Assembly (NCBI RefSeq): GCF_001742425.1
Contig: NZ_MJEH01000001.1
Coordinates: 50,246-114,245, forward strand
Origin: Bacillus solimangrovi
GTDB lineage: Bacteria; Bacillota; Bacilli; Bacillales; Bacillaceae_N
Direction: 5' to 3'
DNA length: 64,000 nt
The notes below the pieces were generated by a model. It saw only the letters and a program-made list of their open reading frames with translations. It was not told the origin of the DNA and did no database searches. Every line of letters begins with the position of its first letter. The stretch's first letter is position 1. A program made the position numbers and the translations under genes. Positions 54,139 to 63,003 of this stretch are shown here, piece by piece.

Positions 54139-54933
54139 CTACTTGCTCAAAGGATTATTTTCTGCAAAATGCTTATCTTGTGATTGATTTTCTTTAATAT
54201 GCTTTAATAGTGCAACAATCATAAAACTAACGATAACAAGCAATAACCAAGAGCTTATCTTTCCGAAGTGCACGATTTCCCACTGCTGTGATTGATTTGG
54301 ATATCTCCAAGCTCCAAAGAACGTTGCAATATTCTCAGCAATCCAAATAAAAAAACCAATTAGTACAAACGATAATGAAAGTGGCATTGCATATGTACGT
54401 TTGAGAATAGTGAAATAAACGAATGTACGATAAAATACAAGAAGTGTTAGTATTTTTAAGATCCAACGAAAGTCGAAAATGAAATGATGTGTGTAGAAGT
54501 TGAAGTAGATAGCTACACTTAACAGAACAACTCCCCATGTGGCAGGCCAATTTGTAATACGTAATTTCAATCTTCTCCATGCTTGACACATATAACTTGC
54601 TACACTTGCATACATAAAGCCACTATATAATGGAACTCCCCAAATCTTCGTTATTGCGTCTTCAGGATAACTCCATGACCCCATATGTACTTTATACAGT
54701 TCTAACGCCAGTCCGATAAGGTGGAAAACTCCAATTACTTTCACTTCATCTAATGTTTCAAATTTGAATATAATCATGAACAATTGTGTCAATAAACAAA
54801 CAAGTAAAATAAGATCATAACGAGCGATAAATGGTACTTCTACAACCTTAGTAATCGCGAGCGTAAGGAAAATGATTACTGGAAAAAAACAAGCTTTAGC
54901 TTGCTCCAAACCGAAGAAAAATAATTGTCTCAT
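54139..54933 (-). CDS. DUF817 integral membrane protein (YoaT-like)
   Basis: 264 residues with about eight hydrophobic segments. The motif ELYKVHMGSWSYPED, GVPLYSGFMYASVASYM and the late WIAENIATFFGAWRYPNQSQQWEIVHFGKISSWLLLV, with paired Trp/Tyr/Pro and acidic residues in the membrane region, are DUF817 hallmarks. Function unknown. Single minus-strand gene, divergent from the channel-like gene at 55175. Confidence 0.85.
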   Translation of the reverse strand: MRQLFFFGLEQAKACFFPVIIFLTLAITKVVEVPFIARYDLILLVCLLTQLFMIIFKFETLDEVKVIGVFHLIGLALELYKVHMGSWSYPEDAITKIWGVPLYSGFMYASVASYMCQAWRRLKLRITNWPATWGVVLLSVAIYFNFYTHHFIFDFRWILKILTLLVFYRTFVYFTILKRTYAMPLSLSFVLIGFFIWIAENIATFFGAWRYPNQSQQWEIVHFGKISSWLLLVIVSFMIVALLKHIKENQSQDKHFAENNPLSK

Positions 54934-55174
54934 TATTCAACACCTTACCATTTTAGATTGTTTTATTATAGCATTAAAACCATATAAAGGAATATTAGTG
55001 CAGGGGTAAAGTAGAACTTCGATCAGATCGGTCTTTGATGAACGATTAGCTATGTATTCTTATCACTAGAAATCTCATAATCTTATATAGTATAAAAAAA
55101 GGTTACTAACAGAAGTGTACACCTGATAAACTGAAAGATATGTATGATAATTGTTGTCGTGGGAGTTGAAAGAA

Positions 55175-55792
55175 ATGAATAAGTTTCAAAGAATTTATGA
55201 AGGAATTATGATCTTGCTCGTCATGCTCACTATAATGACTCTTTGGCAGGAGAATACTTATAATACAACGTTAAATTGGATTGTATGGTTCGTTTTTTTC
55301 ATAGACTTCGTAATCCGTTTATCACTTGCAAAGCAAAAGTTAGAGTTTCTAAAGAAAAATCCTTTTCTTGTCATAGCAGTTATTCCATTGGATCAATTTT
55401 TTCAAGTAGCTCGTATTGTGCGTGTTATTTATCTATTTCGTATTAAAACAATCATTAAGCATTATATCCGACCATATGCAGATAAATTAACGTATCAATC
55501 AAAGGTATGGATTTTCATAGGACTATTGTGCTTACTATTTGCTGAATCAATCATAATTTGGATGATGGAATCGCAAGTGGAATCTATTATTCAATCATTT
55601 CAATATATACTGCAGCACCTGATGTTTTTTGGACGTAAGACACTCCATTCTGAGCATGCCCTTACAATGTGGTTATTTGTTTTTACCTCCATTGTAGGTA
55701 TCATTCTACACGGTATTGCTGTTCAATGGGTATTTGAAAGGTTGTCATCGTTTATGAAGAAGCAGAAGAAGGTAACTAACAAAAATTATTAA
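55175..55792 (+). CDS. Ion channel-like membrane protein lacking a selectivity filter
   Basis: About 205 residues from ATG 55175 (GGGAG 9 bases upstream; the frame opens at TTG 55151). Four helices in the first half with DFVIRLSLAKQKLEFL and a basic S4-like ARIVRVIYLFRIKTI resemble the voltage-sensor part of small potassium channels. The second half has two more helices, but the pore-loop TVGYGD or any GYG is absent; at that place it reads QHLMFFGRKTLHSEHAL. It may be a non-conducting relative, a different channel or a sensor. Function is not claimed. Confidence 0.65.
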   Translation: MNKFQRIYEGIMILLVMLTIMTLWQENTYNTTLNWIVWFVFFIDFVIRLSLAKQKLEFLKKNPFLVIAVIPLDQFFQVARIVRVIYLFRIKTIIKHYIRPYADKLTYQSKVWIFIGLLCLLFAESIIIWMMESQVESIIQSFQYILQHLMFFGRKTLHSEHALTMWLFVFTSIVGIILHGIAVQWVFERLSSFMKKQKKVTNKNY

Positions 55793-55874
55793 ATGATTAT
55801 AATCGAAACAATTTCCAGTTCAATATCCATATAAAGGAATGAATTTTAGTGGAACATAGTGTTGACTTTAGAAG

Positions 55875-56151
55875 TGTATTAATAATATAATACAAATCAT
55901 CAAGTGTATTACATGCTTGATACATCTTCGGGAGTGCTGTATTATGCAATTAATACAGGATACATTTATTTAAGTGTATTTAGTTAAGATTTTTCTACGC
56001 TTTTTACTATCTTGCCTGTATTATGTGGTTAATACATATGCTGCAAACAGAGATTCATCTAACTGATAAAACCAGATGAAAATATATATGGGGCAATAGA
56101 CAATTATTAAGAAATCTTGTTTTGTTATTAGTGTATTATACGATTGATACA
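55875..56151 (+). promoter_or_regulatory. Array of five 20-bp operator-like palindromes upstream of the GntR gene
   Basis: TGTATTA-N6-TAATACA (or TGATACA) occurs at 55875-55894, 55905-55924, 55938-55957, 56017-56036 and 56132-56151. Three copies are perfect; two have one change in the right half. All spacers are exactly 6 bases. The most proximal copy is 39 bases before the GntR start codon. This almost certainly is the operator of that YtrA-like regulator; the known B. subtilis YtrA site also contains AGTGTA and TACACT half-sites at about this spacing. The whole gap 55793-56189 contains no gene. Confidence 0.85.
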
Positions 56152-56189
56152 GGAGATGAGTACATTATGTTTATTAGGGAGTTGGATAT

Positions 56190-56555
56190 ATGGGGGTAAA
56201 GTTTAATAATCGAGATCCTGTTTATGTGCAGGTCATCCATTATTTTAAAGAACAAATTGCAACAGGTATCTTTGAACCTGGACAGGAAGTTCCATCTAGA
56301 AGAGAATTAGCTAATAAAATGAAGATTAATCCGAATACAGCGCAGAGAGCATATAAGGAAATGGAGGAACAAGGGTTGATTTTTACAGAAAGAAATTTAC
56401 CAAGTCGTATTACGAGAGACGAGCAAGTATTAAAAATGGTAAGGGAGGAATTGATTTTAGATGCCGTAGATAAGTTTATTCATTCGGTAAAATCAATCAA
56501 TGTATCATTACCAGAAGTATTGGAATTAGTGGAAAAGAAGTATGAAAATGAATGA
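56190..56555 (+). CDS. GntR family regulator, YtrA subfamily
   Basis: 121 residues. N-terminal winged helix: DPVYVQVIHYFKEQIATGIFEPGQEVPSRRELANKMKINPNTAQRAYKEMEEQGLI. The short C-terminus (about 45 residues, helical) has no ligand domain, which defines the YtrA subgroup, usually encoded with ABC transporter genes. GGGAG lies 8 bases before the ATG. It overlaps or abuts the ATPase gene by a few bases. It most likely binds the five palindromes upstream and represses the operon. Confidence 0.92.
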   Translation: MGVKFNNRDPVYVQVIHYFKEQIATGIFEPGQEVPSRRELANKMKINPNTAQRAYKEMEEQGLIFTERNLPSRITRDEQVLKMVREELILDAVDKFIHSVKSINVSLPEVLELVEKKYENE

Positions 56556-56569
56556 TGGGAGGAAACTGT

Positions 56570-57259
56570 GTGATTGAAATAAAAGATGTAACAAAAAGGT
56601 TTGGTAGAAAAAGTGTTTTAAAAGAAGTTTCCTTTACAGCTCAAAAAGGACAGATTACTTGTTTGATTGGCATGAACGGTGTGGGTAAAACGACTATTAT
56701 GAAAGCAATTATGGGATTAACGCCAATTGATAGTGGTGAAATTCTCATTGACGGAGAGAAAATTCAAAAAGATAGTTATGAAAAAATCACTTTTATATCA
56801 GATACGATAACGATGTTGCCGCAAATGAGAATACGTGATGCTTTTACATTCATGGCAGATTTTTATGACTGTTGGAATCAAGAACGCGCTAATGAGCTTC
56901 TTAAGTTTTTTAAACAAAATGAAACTGACCTAATCTCTGAATTATCAAAAGGAAATGCAGCAAAAGTGAACCTTATACTCGGACTCGCAATGGACGTAGA
57001 GTATGTCCTAATGGATGAGCCCTTTTCAGGTATCGATATTTTCAGTCGTGAACAGATTGCAGATGTATTTTCTAGCGACTTAGTTGAGGGGCGAGGTGTT
57101 ATCATCACAACACATGAAATTAATGATATTGAACATTTAATTGATAAAGCAGTTCTTTTAGATAATGGACAAGTTGTTAAAGAATTCGATGCAGAAGAAG
57201 TTAGAGAAAATGAAGGGAAATCTGTCATTGATGTCATGGAAGAGGTGTATAAAAAATGA
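56570..57259 (+). CDS. ABC transporter ATP-binding protein
   Basis: 229 residues from GTG 56570 (GGGAGGAAACT upstream; the ATG at 56552 in frame is part of the previous gene's end and that site). Walker A GMNGVGKTT, signature-like LSKGNAAKVNLIL (LSKGN instead of LSGGQ), Walker B YVLMDEPFSGIDIF and switch TTHEIN. This is the YtrB/EcsA-like class of exporters' ATPases. Overlaps the permease gene by ATGA. Confidence 0.92.
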   Translation: MIEIKDVTKRFGRKSVLKEVSFTAQKGQITCLIGMNGVGKTTIMKAIMGLTPIDSGEILIDGEKIQKDSYEKITFISDTITMLPQMRIRDAFTFMADFYDCWNQERANELLKFFKQNETDLISELSKGNAAKVNLILGLAMDVEYVLMDEPFSGIDIFSREQIADVFSSDLVEGRGVIITTHEINDIEHLIDKAVLLDNGQVVKEFDAEEVRENEGKSVIDVMEEVYKK

Positions 57260-58092
57260 AACGTTATATGAAGTTAGTTAATTTCGAGTTTAATCGGTTT
57301 TTGAAATTTTATCTCGTGTTGATTGGGATGACTTTCCTTCTACAAATGATAGGGGTTATTGTTGAATCACGAAATTACATGAATAAAGCAAATGAATTAA
57401 TGACTGAGGAATTAATGTCAAAGAGCGAGTTTGTGCGTATATATGGGACAATGTCTTTTCATAATATCACTGCCACAGAATGGTTTTTGGGACTCATTGC
57501 ACTTTGTGGTGTGGTATTAATAAGTTTTGTTTTTATTATTTGGTACCGTGATTGGCTTGGTAAAAATACATTTAGTTATCGTCTATTAGTGCTACCGACA
57601 GCACGCTTTAATATTTATTTAGCCAAGGCTACAACGATTTTGATATTTCTATTAGGTCTCGTTGCCTTTCAATTTCTATCGTTTTCAGTTGATAGCCTAG
57701 TTTTACAGTGGTTAGTTCCCGATGAGTTTCGTACAGATCTTTCTGTTCAAGAAATTACTGTAGGTTATAGTTTAGCTCACTTACCGTTAGTATTATGGTT
57801 TCCAAGGACTTTCATTGAATTTATTCTTTATTATGGCGGTGGAATGATTATTGTATTAATTGGTTTTACAGCCATTTTGTTTGAACGTTCTTTTCGTTTA
57901 AAAGGGATATTCTATGGACTCATTTATAGTGCTGTTTCATTGTTAATCCTTTTGACTCCTATATATTTACTTCAAAGTAATTACTTTTATCCAACGGAAC
58001 TGGTTTTCTTAGAAATAGGAGCAGGGTTAATAGTATTAATGGGTGCTATTTGGATTGGCAATTTCCTTTTGAAAAATAAAATAAGGGTTTGA
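57256..58092 (+). CDS. ABC transporter permease-like membrane protein
   Basis: 278 residues with about six hydrophobic helices, beginning MKRYMKLVNFEFNRFLKF, the amphipathic start common to ABC-2-type permeases of GntR-linked operons. A long extracellular loop is present at about 160-180 (QWLVPDEFRTDLSVQEIT). It is coupled to the ATPase gene by a 4-base overlap. Substrate unknown; YtrA-linked transporters often respond to cell-wall antibiotics or peptides. Confidence 0.85.
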   Translation: MKRYMKLVNFEFNRFLKFYLVLIGMTFLLQMIGVIVESRNYMNKANELMTEELMSKSEFVRIYGTMSFHNITATEWFLGLIALCGVVLISFVFIIWYRDWLGKNTFSYRLLVLPTARFNIYLAKATTILIFLLGLVAFQFLSFSVDSLVLQWLVPDEFRTDLSVQEITVGYSLAHLPLVLWFPRTFIEFILYYGGGMIIVLIGFTAILFERSFRLKGIFYGLIYSAVSLLILLTPIYLLQSNYFYPTELVFLEIGAGLIVLMGAIWIGNFLLKNKIRV

Positions 58093-58107
58093 TAGGAGGT
58101 TACATTA

Positions 58108-59307
58108 ATGAAACGGTATTGGAAAATCATCTTATTTTGTATGATTACAGTCATCACTATTGGGACTTTTTATATACAATCTAGTTTAGCTGATATGGAT
58201 TATGCAAAAGTTGAATTTGAAAAGGTAAGTGGTAATGAGAATGAATTGGATGAATTATTATTATATGGTGGACATGTAGCTGGTAACATGCATAAATATT
58301 TACAAATCTCTAGCAAAGATACAATTAATCTAGATGTGAAAAATCAATCTCTTCTTCTAGGTGGTACGAGTATTGAGCCGTCATATAAAGAATTAATAGA
58401 AGAGAACAGAGATTTTATGCGAGGAAAAACTTTATATTACAATCTTTTCTATAAAGATGAAAATCTATTGGCATATGCTAATGTTAAAGGCAAGGATTTC
58501 ACACAATTTCCAGTAGAATACTTATTGAAAATTGACATATTAAATAAAAAATCAGAAGAAACGACTTCAATTCAACTTGATGTACCAAATGATGAGGAAT
58601 ACGATTTTCTTGAAGTTATAGAAGTCCAAGTTGTAGATGGTAAATTACAGGTATTTATAAGAGGTTCTCGGTTTGAGAGCGGAGATGAGCTAAATGTATA
58701 CACATTTGATATAGATGAACAAAAGCTAGTAAATAAAGAATTGATTCTTGCTAGACCAACTACAGAAAATTATAGTTCAGAAATAAGATTAATTAGTGAT
58801 TCTTACTCTATTAAACCGGAAAAGTATCTTTTAATAAGAACGGATATTTATAATGAAGAAACAATAAATACTAACCCTAATAAAGAATTAGTATCAAAAG
58901 AAATGATCGTTTATAACTTGGAAAATAACCAATCTAAGAAAGTAAACATATCTGATGAAAAACTAGAATCTATACATTGGGCTACAATCAATGATTCCAC
59001 AATATTTACTTCTCCTCAGTCTGAAAGTGAGTTTGAGATAAGTCAGTATGATATTGAAAAGGCCCAATGGAAGAATACTATACCAATGGATTTACAGGAT
59101 GGAAGCAATGGTGAGGACACTCCATTTATGAAAATAATGAATGGAAAACTTTATTTAATAAAATCAACGAATAATGTTCAATCCATTTATATAAGAGATT
59201 TATCATCAGGAGAACTGTTATATGAAGGGAAATTAAAAGTGAAAAACTCAAATGCAGATCAAGAGTATGGACGAATAAACATTATAGACATTGATTTTGT
59301 TCGATAA
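58108..59307 (+). CDS. Membrane-anchored extracytoplasmic protein of the GntR/ABC operon
   Basis: 399 residues. One N-terminal membrane helix (about 5-24) followed by a beta-rich soluble domain with repeated strands such as LQVFIRGSRFESGDELNVYTFDID and KLYLIKSTNNVQSIYIRDLSSGELLYEGKL, compatible with a propeller fold. AGGAGG lies before the start, and it is 15 bases after the permease gene, so it is the fourth gene of this unit. It probably works with the transporter at the outer face of the membrane; the family is not recognised. Confidence 0.7.
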   Translation: MKRYWKIILFCMITVITIGTFYIQSSLADMDYAKVEFEKVSGNENELDELLLYGGHVAGNMHKYLQISSKDTINLDVKNQSLLLGGTSIEPSYKELIEENRDFMRGKTLYYNLFYKDENLLAYANVKGKDFTQFPVEYLLKIDILNKKSEETTSIQLDVPNDEEYDFLEVIEVQVVDGKLQVFIRGSRFESGDELNVYTFDIDEQKLVNKELILARPTTENYSSEIRLISDSYSIKPEKYLLIRTDIYNEETINTNPNKELVSKEMIVYNLENNQSKKVNISDEKLESIHWATINDSTIFTSPQSESEFEISQYDIEKAQWKNTIPMDLQDGSNGEDTPFMKIMNGKLYLIKSTNNVQSIYIRDLSSGELLYEGKLKVKNSNADQEYGRINIIDIDFVR

Positions 59308-59518
59308 AAGAAATACAACAATATCTAAATATCTCAACATTAAAAACAAGACTCTTAAGAGGAAGAGCTTTACTGAAAGTATGAATGATGTAAAGCTAGT
59401 TCTAATTTTCATTATTGCTGATAAAAGCAGGACAGCACTTTCATTTTTCTTTCTGGAGTATAACTTTTAAAATATTTTAAAGATATACTCGTTTTGTCTT
59501 TAAATCCATGAACGTTTG
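59308..59518. other. Intergenic stretch without recognised gene
   Basis: AT-rich. One 29-codon frame (MNDVKLVLIFIIADKSR, from 59381) lacks a ribosome site and is not accepted. No promoter or repeat was recognised. Confidence 0.5.
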
Positions 59519-59562
59519 AAGTAGTCAAGACTTTATTGAATAAGTTCTTGGCTACTTTTTTT
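59519..59562 (+). terminator. Terminator before the 59.6 kb membrane protein gene
   Basis: AAGTAGTCAAGA (59519-59530) pairs with TCTTGGCTACTT (59546-59557) with one G-U pair, followed by a T-run. Confidence 0.85.
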
Positions 59563-59632
59563 GTAAGTTTATGGGAACTTACATGCTAGTTTACGCGTAT
59601 AAGAACATAGACTCATCATTGGAGGATAACAA

Positions 59633-60052
59633 ATGAATGTAAAGTATAAAAAAAATATGTTACAAAAAGTAGCTGGGGTAGCTTGGTTAATTGTTATGAT
59701 GTTGAACATTGGACAATTAATAATCCTACATAATGTGCCAATGCCTGATCGATTTACTGGACTTGTTCTCTTAAATGTCATTCTTAGTTTTGTGATAGCT
59801 GTCAATTATTTTCGATTACCTTTAATTGATTATCTAAGATTAGATGACAAAGAATTATCTATCCATAGAGGACTAGTAAGAAGACGTAAAATTATCAGAA
59901 TGAAAGAAATTGAGAGAACGAAATATCAGTGGGATTGTTTATTTTTAATACTGAGAGATGGTAAAGAAGTTAAAATTAGACCGAAATTAATTACCATTAG
60001 TGATTTTGAGAGAGTAGAAGTTAAATTGGAAGAGGTATTAAAAGTTAACTAG
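59633..60052 (+). CDS. Small membrane protein with PH-like C-terminal domain
   Basis: 139 residues. Two transmembrane helices (about 13-32 and 42-60) are followed by a compact C-terminal region beginning LDDKELSIHRGLVRRRKIIRMKEIERTKY, which reads like a bacterial PH/YdbS-type domain. GGAGGATAACAA lies upstream. The lipoprotein hydrolase gene starts about 40 bases after the stop and may be co-transcribed. Confidence 0.65.
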   Translation: MNVKYKKNMLQKVAGVAWLIVMMLNIGQLIILHNVPMPDRFTGLVLLNVILSFVIAVNYFRLPLIDYLRLDDKELSIHRGLVRRRKIIRMKEIERTKYQWDCLFLILRDGKEVKIRPKLITISDFERVEVKLEEVLKVN

Positions 60053-60095
60053 AGATAAGATGGTTAATTCATATATCATTTTGGAGGGGAAGCTG

Positions 60096-60971
60096 TTGAA
60101 AAAAGTATTGATATTAATAAGTGTAGTGTTCATACTGATGCCTCTTTACGCCTGTAGTAATTCTGATCAACAACTGATTATAAGTAAAGAAGAAGTGCAA
60201 CTGTCCTTCTATGAAAAAGAGACAGAGGCTTACAAAATTACATATACTAGTGATGGTTTGGGAGTGAATGGTTATCTCGTAAAACCAAGAAAAATAGAAG
60301 GAAAAGCACCCGTACTCATCTTCAATAGGGGAGGAAATCGTGAATTTGGTGCGATTAATGAACAAGCATTACAGTATTTATCATTTTGGGCTGATAAGGG
60401 TTTTGTTGTCCTCGTATCTCAATATCGTGGAAATGCAGGAGGTGAAGGTCAAGAACAATTTGGTGGAGAGGATGTAAATGATGTCCTTAAACTAGTTGAT
60501 GTTGCACGAGAACTACCTTATGTGGATACTGATAATATCGTAATGTTAGGTGCATCAAGAGGTGGAATGATGACGTATTTAGCGATTAAACATGGAATCG
60601 ATATAAAAGCCGCAGTTATTGTTAGTGGTATGTCTGATTTGTTTCATACGTATGAAAATCGTGAACAGGGAATGAAGGACACGCTACAACAATTGGTTGG
60701 AGATCCAGAGGCAGATAGAGACGAGTATGAGAAACGCTCCGCGGTATTTTGGACAGATGAAATTGATGTACCTGTATTAATTTTACACGGTGATGCAGAC
60801 TGGCGGGTTCCAATCGAACAAGCAGAAGAATTAGTCGAAAGCATGCAGGAAACGAAAAATGCACATAAGTTTGTAGTATATCCTAATGGTGATCATGGGT
60901 TAAAAAACTATTTTGATGAATATACAGATGAAGCATTGAAATGGTTCAATCATCATCTTCAAATAAAGTGA
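60096..60971 (+). CDS. Lipoprotein alpha/beta hydrolase (S9-like)
   Basis: About 291 residues from TTG 60096 (GGAGGGG at proper spacing; a longer frame starts at 60060). A lipoprotein signal peptide ends in LMPLYAC with the lipidated Cys near residue 20. The hydrolase domain has oxyanion FNRGGNREF, nucleophile elbow LGASRGGMM, acid HGDADWRVP and His in GDHGL, so the prolyl oligopeptidase-like catalytic triad is complete. It would act on the outer face of the membrane on an unknown ester or peptide. Confidence 0.85.
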   Translation: MKKVLILISVVFILMPLYACSNSDQQLIISKEEVQLSFYEKETEAYKITYTSDGLGVNGYLVKPRKIEGKAPVLIFNRGGNREFGAINEQALQYLSFWADKGFVVLVSQYRGNAGGEGQEQFGGEDVNDVLKLVDVARELPYVDTDNIVMLGASRGGMMTYLAIKHGIDIKAAVIVSGMSDLFHTYENREQGMKDTLQQLVGDPEADRDEYEKRSAVFWTDEIDVPVLILHGDADWRVPIEQAEELVESMQETKNAHKFVVYPNGDHGLKNYFDEYTDEALKWFNHHLQIK

Positions 60972-61099
60972 AAATATGATCAGTGTCCACTACTAATGAT
61001 TTATTGAGCCAATTGTACAATGATTGACGTCTATTTTCTTACGTTTTAAATTAGCGTTAGTTAACACGAGATCAATGCGAGAGAATAAGAGGTGTAAAT

Positions 61100-61594
61100 G
61101 TGTTAATCAGAAAAGCAACCTATTATGATATTACAAGCATTCAACAAGTTGCGACGATAACATGGAATGATACATATTAAGATATTTCGGAAGAAGCACA
61201 AGCTGATTTTTTGAGAAATGCATATTCGAAGCAAGTGATGAACAAACGAGTTGAGGATACGATAATATTAGTAGCGGAAGTAAATGATCGTGTAGTCGGC
61301 TTTGCAAACTTTTCAGGTGAAGGTAATGAACAGCAGTCTGCATACTTACTAGCTATCTATATAATACACCCTGATTTTCAAAATCAAAAAATAGGTTCTG
61401 CTCTTTTAAATAAAGGTTTGCAGGAACTAAATGAAGCAAAACAATTAATCGTTGATGTAGAGAAGGAGAATCACGATGGTATAGCCTTCTATAAGGGAAG
61501 AGGATTTGAAGTGGTGAAACAGTATGAAGAAGATTTCTTCGGTCACCATTTACAAACTGTTCAAATGAGCCTTGATTTATGTAACTCAAAATAA
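61100..61594 (+). pseudogene. GNAT acetyltransferase gene with an in-frame nonsense codon
   Basis: GTG 61100 (GAGGTG site upstream) opens the frame LIRKATYYDITSIQQV and then ITWNDTY, which is the standard start of YvbK/GNAT proteins. It runs into TAA at 61178-61180 and continues in the same frame as DISEEAQADFLRNAYSKQ through an intact acetyl-CoA motif IIHPDFQNQKIGSALLNKGL and FYKGRGFEVV to TAA 61594. A one-base change (AAA to TAA) explains the stop. A shortened protein could start at TTG 61211 but would lack the first strand. Terminator follows. Confidence 0.8.
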
Positions 61595-61640
61595 AACTGA
61601 TACCAGTGAAGAGTCTTCATCTAACTGGTATCAGTTTTTC
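61593..61640 (+). terminator. Terminator after the GNAT pseudogene
   Basis: AAAACTGATACCAGT pairs with ACTGGTATCAGTTTT, followed by TTCTTT. The region 61641-61839 shows no gene. Confidence 0.93.
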
Positions 61641-61839
61641 TTTAGGTACTTACATTCCAAACAGTAAATCACTTGAAACTTGAGAAATTTATCATATTGA
61701 TGAATGATGTATATGTGTGAGACGCTCCATCTGTTTACGGATTCTCTTAAACATAAATTCAAGTTGCCGTTTTATAAAAGATTTTAACGGGAATGAAATA
61801 AGCTGTAAGCACTGTGTTGACCTCTATTCATGTATTATT

Positions 61840-62625
61840 TTAACTTCGAATTTCCTTAATGCTTTCTCCTCCTAAAAAAGCATGTCCTGACTTTATTTCA
61901 GCTAAGGTTTCAAATCCATACTTTCGGTAAACTTGCGATATTTTTTCATTAGTCGGAAATATCCATAGTTTCTCAATTCTTTGTTTAACAGACTCGATCT
62001 GAATATATCGAATTAGTTCCCCTATAAGTCCCTTCCCTCTATATTCTTCTAAAGTGGCAACACATTCAACTTGTGCTTGGTTTCCTTTAGTGAATAAACA
62101 GGCTGTCGAGCACGCTACTCCTTCGGATCGAAGTAAATAGTATGTGAAATTCGGATTAGAAAATTCGTTAGCAAAGGCTTTTTCACGTACGGATTTTCCG
62201 CCAAACTCTTTGATACTACATTGAATTTCAAGTGATTCCTCATAGTTTTCTTTCGTTACTTGTTCAATGGTAATTCCTGATCGGACAGGTTTATAAGAGA
62301 TTTGGCCATCCCAAACTTGAACTGGACTTACAAGATTCTCATAGCTAAAGCCCTTAGATTTTAATAATAGAATAAGTGTATTTTGTTTCTCTATATCATA
62401 CAGATAAAATCGTGGAATTAAATTTTTTGATTGGAAGAATGACGTGACTTCCTCAATTACTTTATTTGGATTATTTGTTTTTTTCCAAATATGTGCGTGA
62501 TTCGCATCATAGTATGTTGGCTGGTTTTCATTAAAAAAGATTATCCCCCAATCCCTAATAACTCTATTGGAGAAACTTGTTATAAATTCACAGTCTAATT
62601 CTATCATTTTCTCTATATCAACCAA
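61840..62625 (-). CDS. GNAT family N-acetyltransferase
   Basis: 261 residues. The C-terminal GNAT fold has ECVATLEEYRGKGLIGELIRYIQ (acetyl-CoA loop R-G-K-G) and YRKYGFETLAEI. The N-terminal half (about 1-120) is a degenerate second GNAT-like or substrate domain. The start is TTG 62625 with a G-rich AGGGTG site 12 bases upstream; ATG 62607 is an alternative. Substrate unknown. Unlinked accessory gene. Confidence 0.78.
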   Translation of the reverse strand: MVDIEKMIELDCEFITSFSNRVIRDWGIIFFNENQPTYYDANHAHIWKKTNNPNKVIEEVTSFFQSKNLIPRFYLYDIEKQNTLILLLKSKGFSYENLVSPVQVWDGQISYKPVRSGITIEQVTKENYEESLEIQCSIKEFGGKSVREKAFANEFSNPNFTYYLLRSEGVACSTACLFTKGNQAQVECVATLEEYRGKGLIGELIRYIQIESVKQRIEKLWIFPTNEKISQVYRKYGFETLAEIKSGHAFLGGESIKEIRS

Positions 62626-62949
62626 TATGAATACACCCTCTCATGTGTTGCTGACATAAATAGTTGAATTCTACAATGTTTTTCTAAATCCTTTTATGTT
62701 TATGATTATAAATAATCGTTTTGTTATGTACAACTCGATGTCTGTATATTTAGAGAAAAGTACCAATTCATTTCAGGGGAAAGGGATTTAACTTTAGCTT
62801 TTAATGTTCTACTTTCTTTGAAGTTTTGAATCATCTAGTGGGAGATTGACAAATTGGATGTAGGGAAAGTTTTACGCTTAATCATTAAAACTCTCCTAAG
62901 CATACAACCTTAACAAAGAAAATTTAATTGAAAATGAACTTACCAGCTA
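62626..62949. other. Intergenic stretch without recognised gene
   Basis: About 320 bases between divergent genes; AT-rich with stop codons in all frames. Only the MerR promoter at its right end was recognised. Confidence 0.5.
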
Positions 62950-62980
62950 TTGACTCTTACGTTGCGTAATAGCTTATCGT
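62950..62980 (+). promoter_or_regulatory. MerR-type promoter with long spacer and palindromic operator
   Basis: TTGACT (62950-62955), 19-base spacer, TATCGT (62975-62980). The spacer contains TTACGTTGCGTAA, a palindrome with the ACGTTGCGT core seen in Mta/TipA-type MerR operators. A 19-base spacer with the operator inside is the hallmark of MerR activation. Confidence 0.82.
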
Positions 62981-63003
62981 GCAATTAAAGGAGGTGCATT
63001 AAA

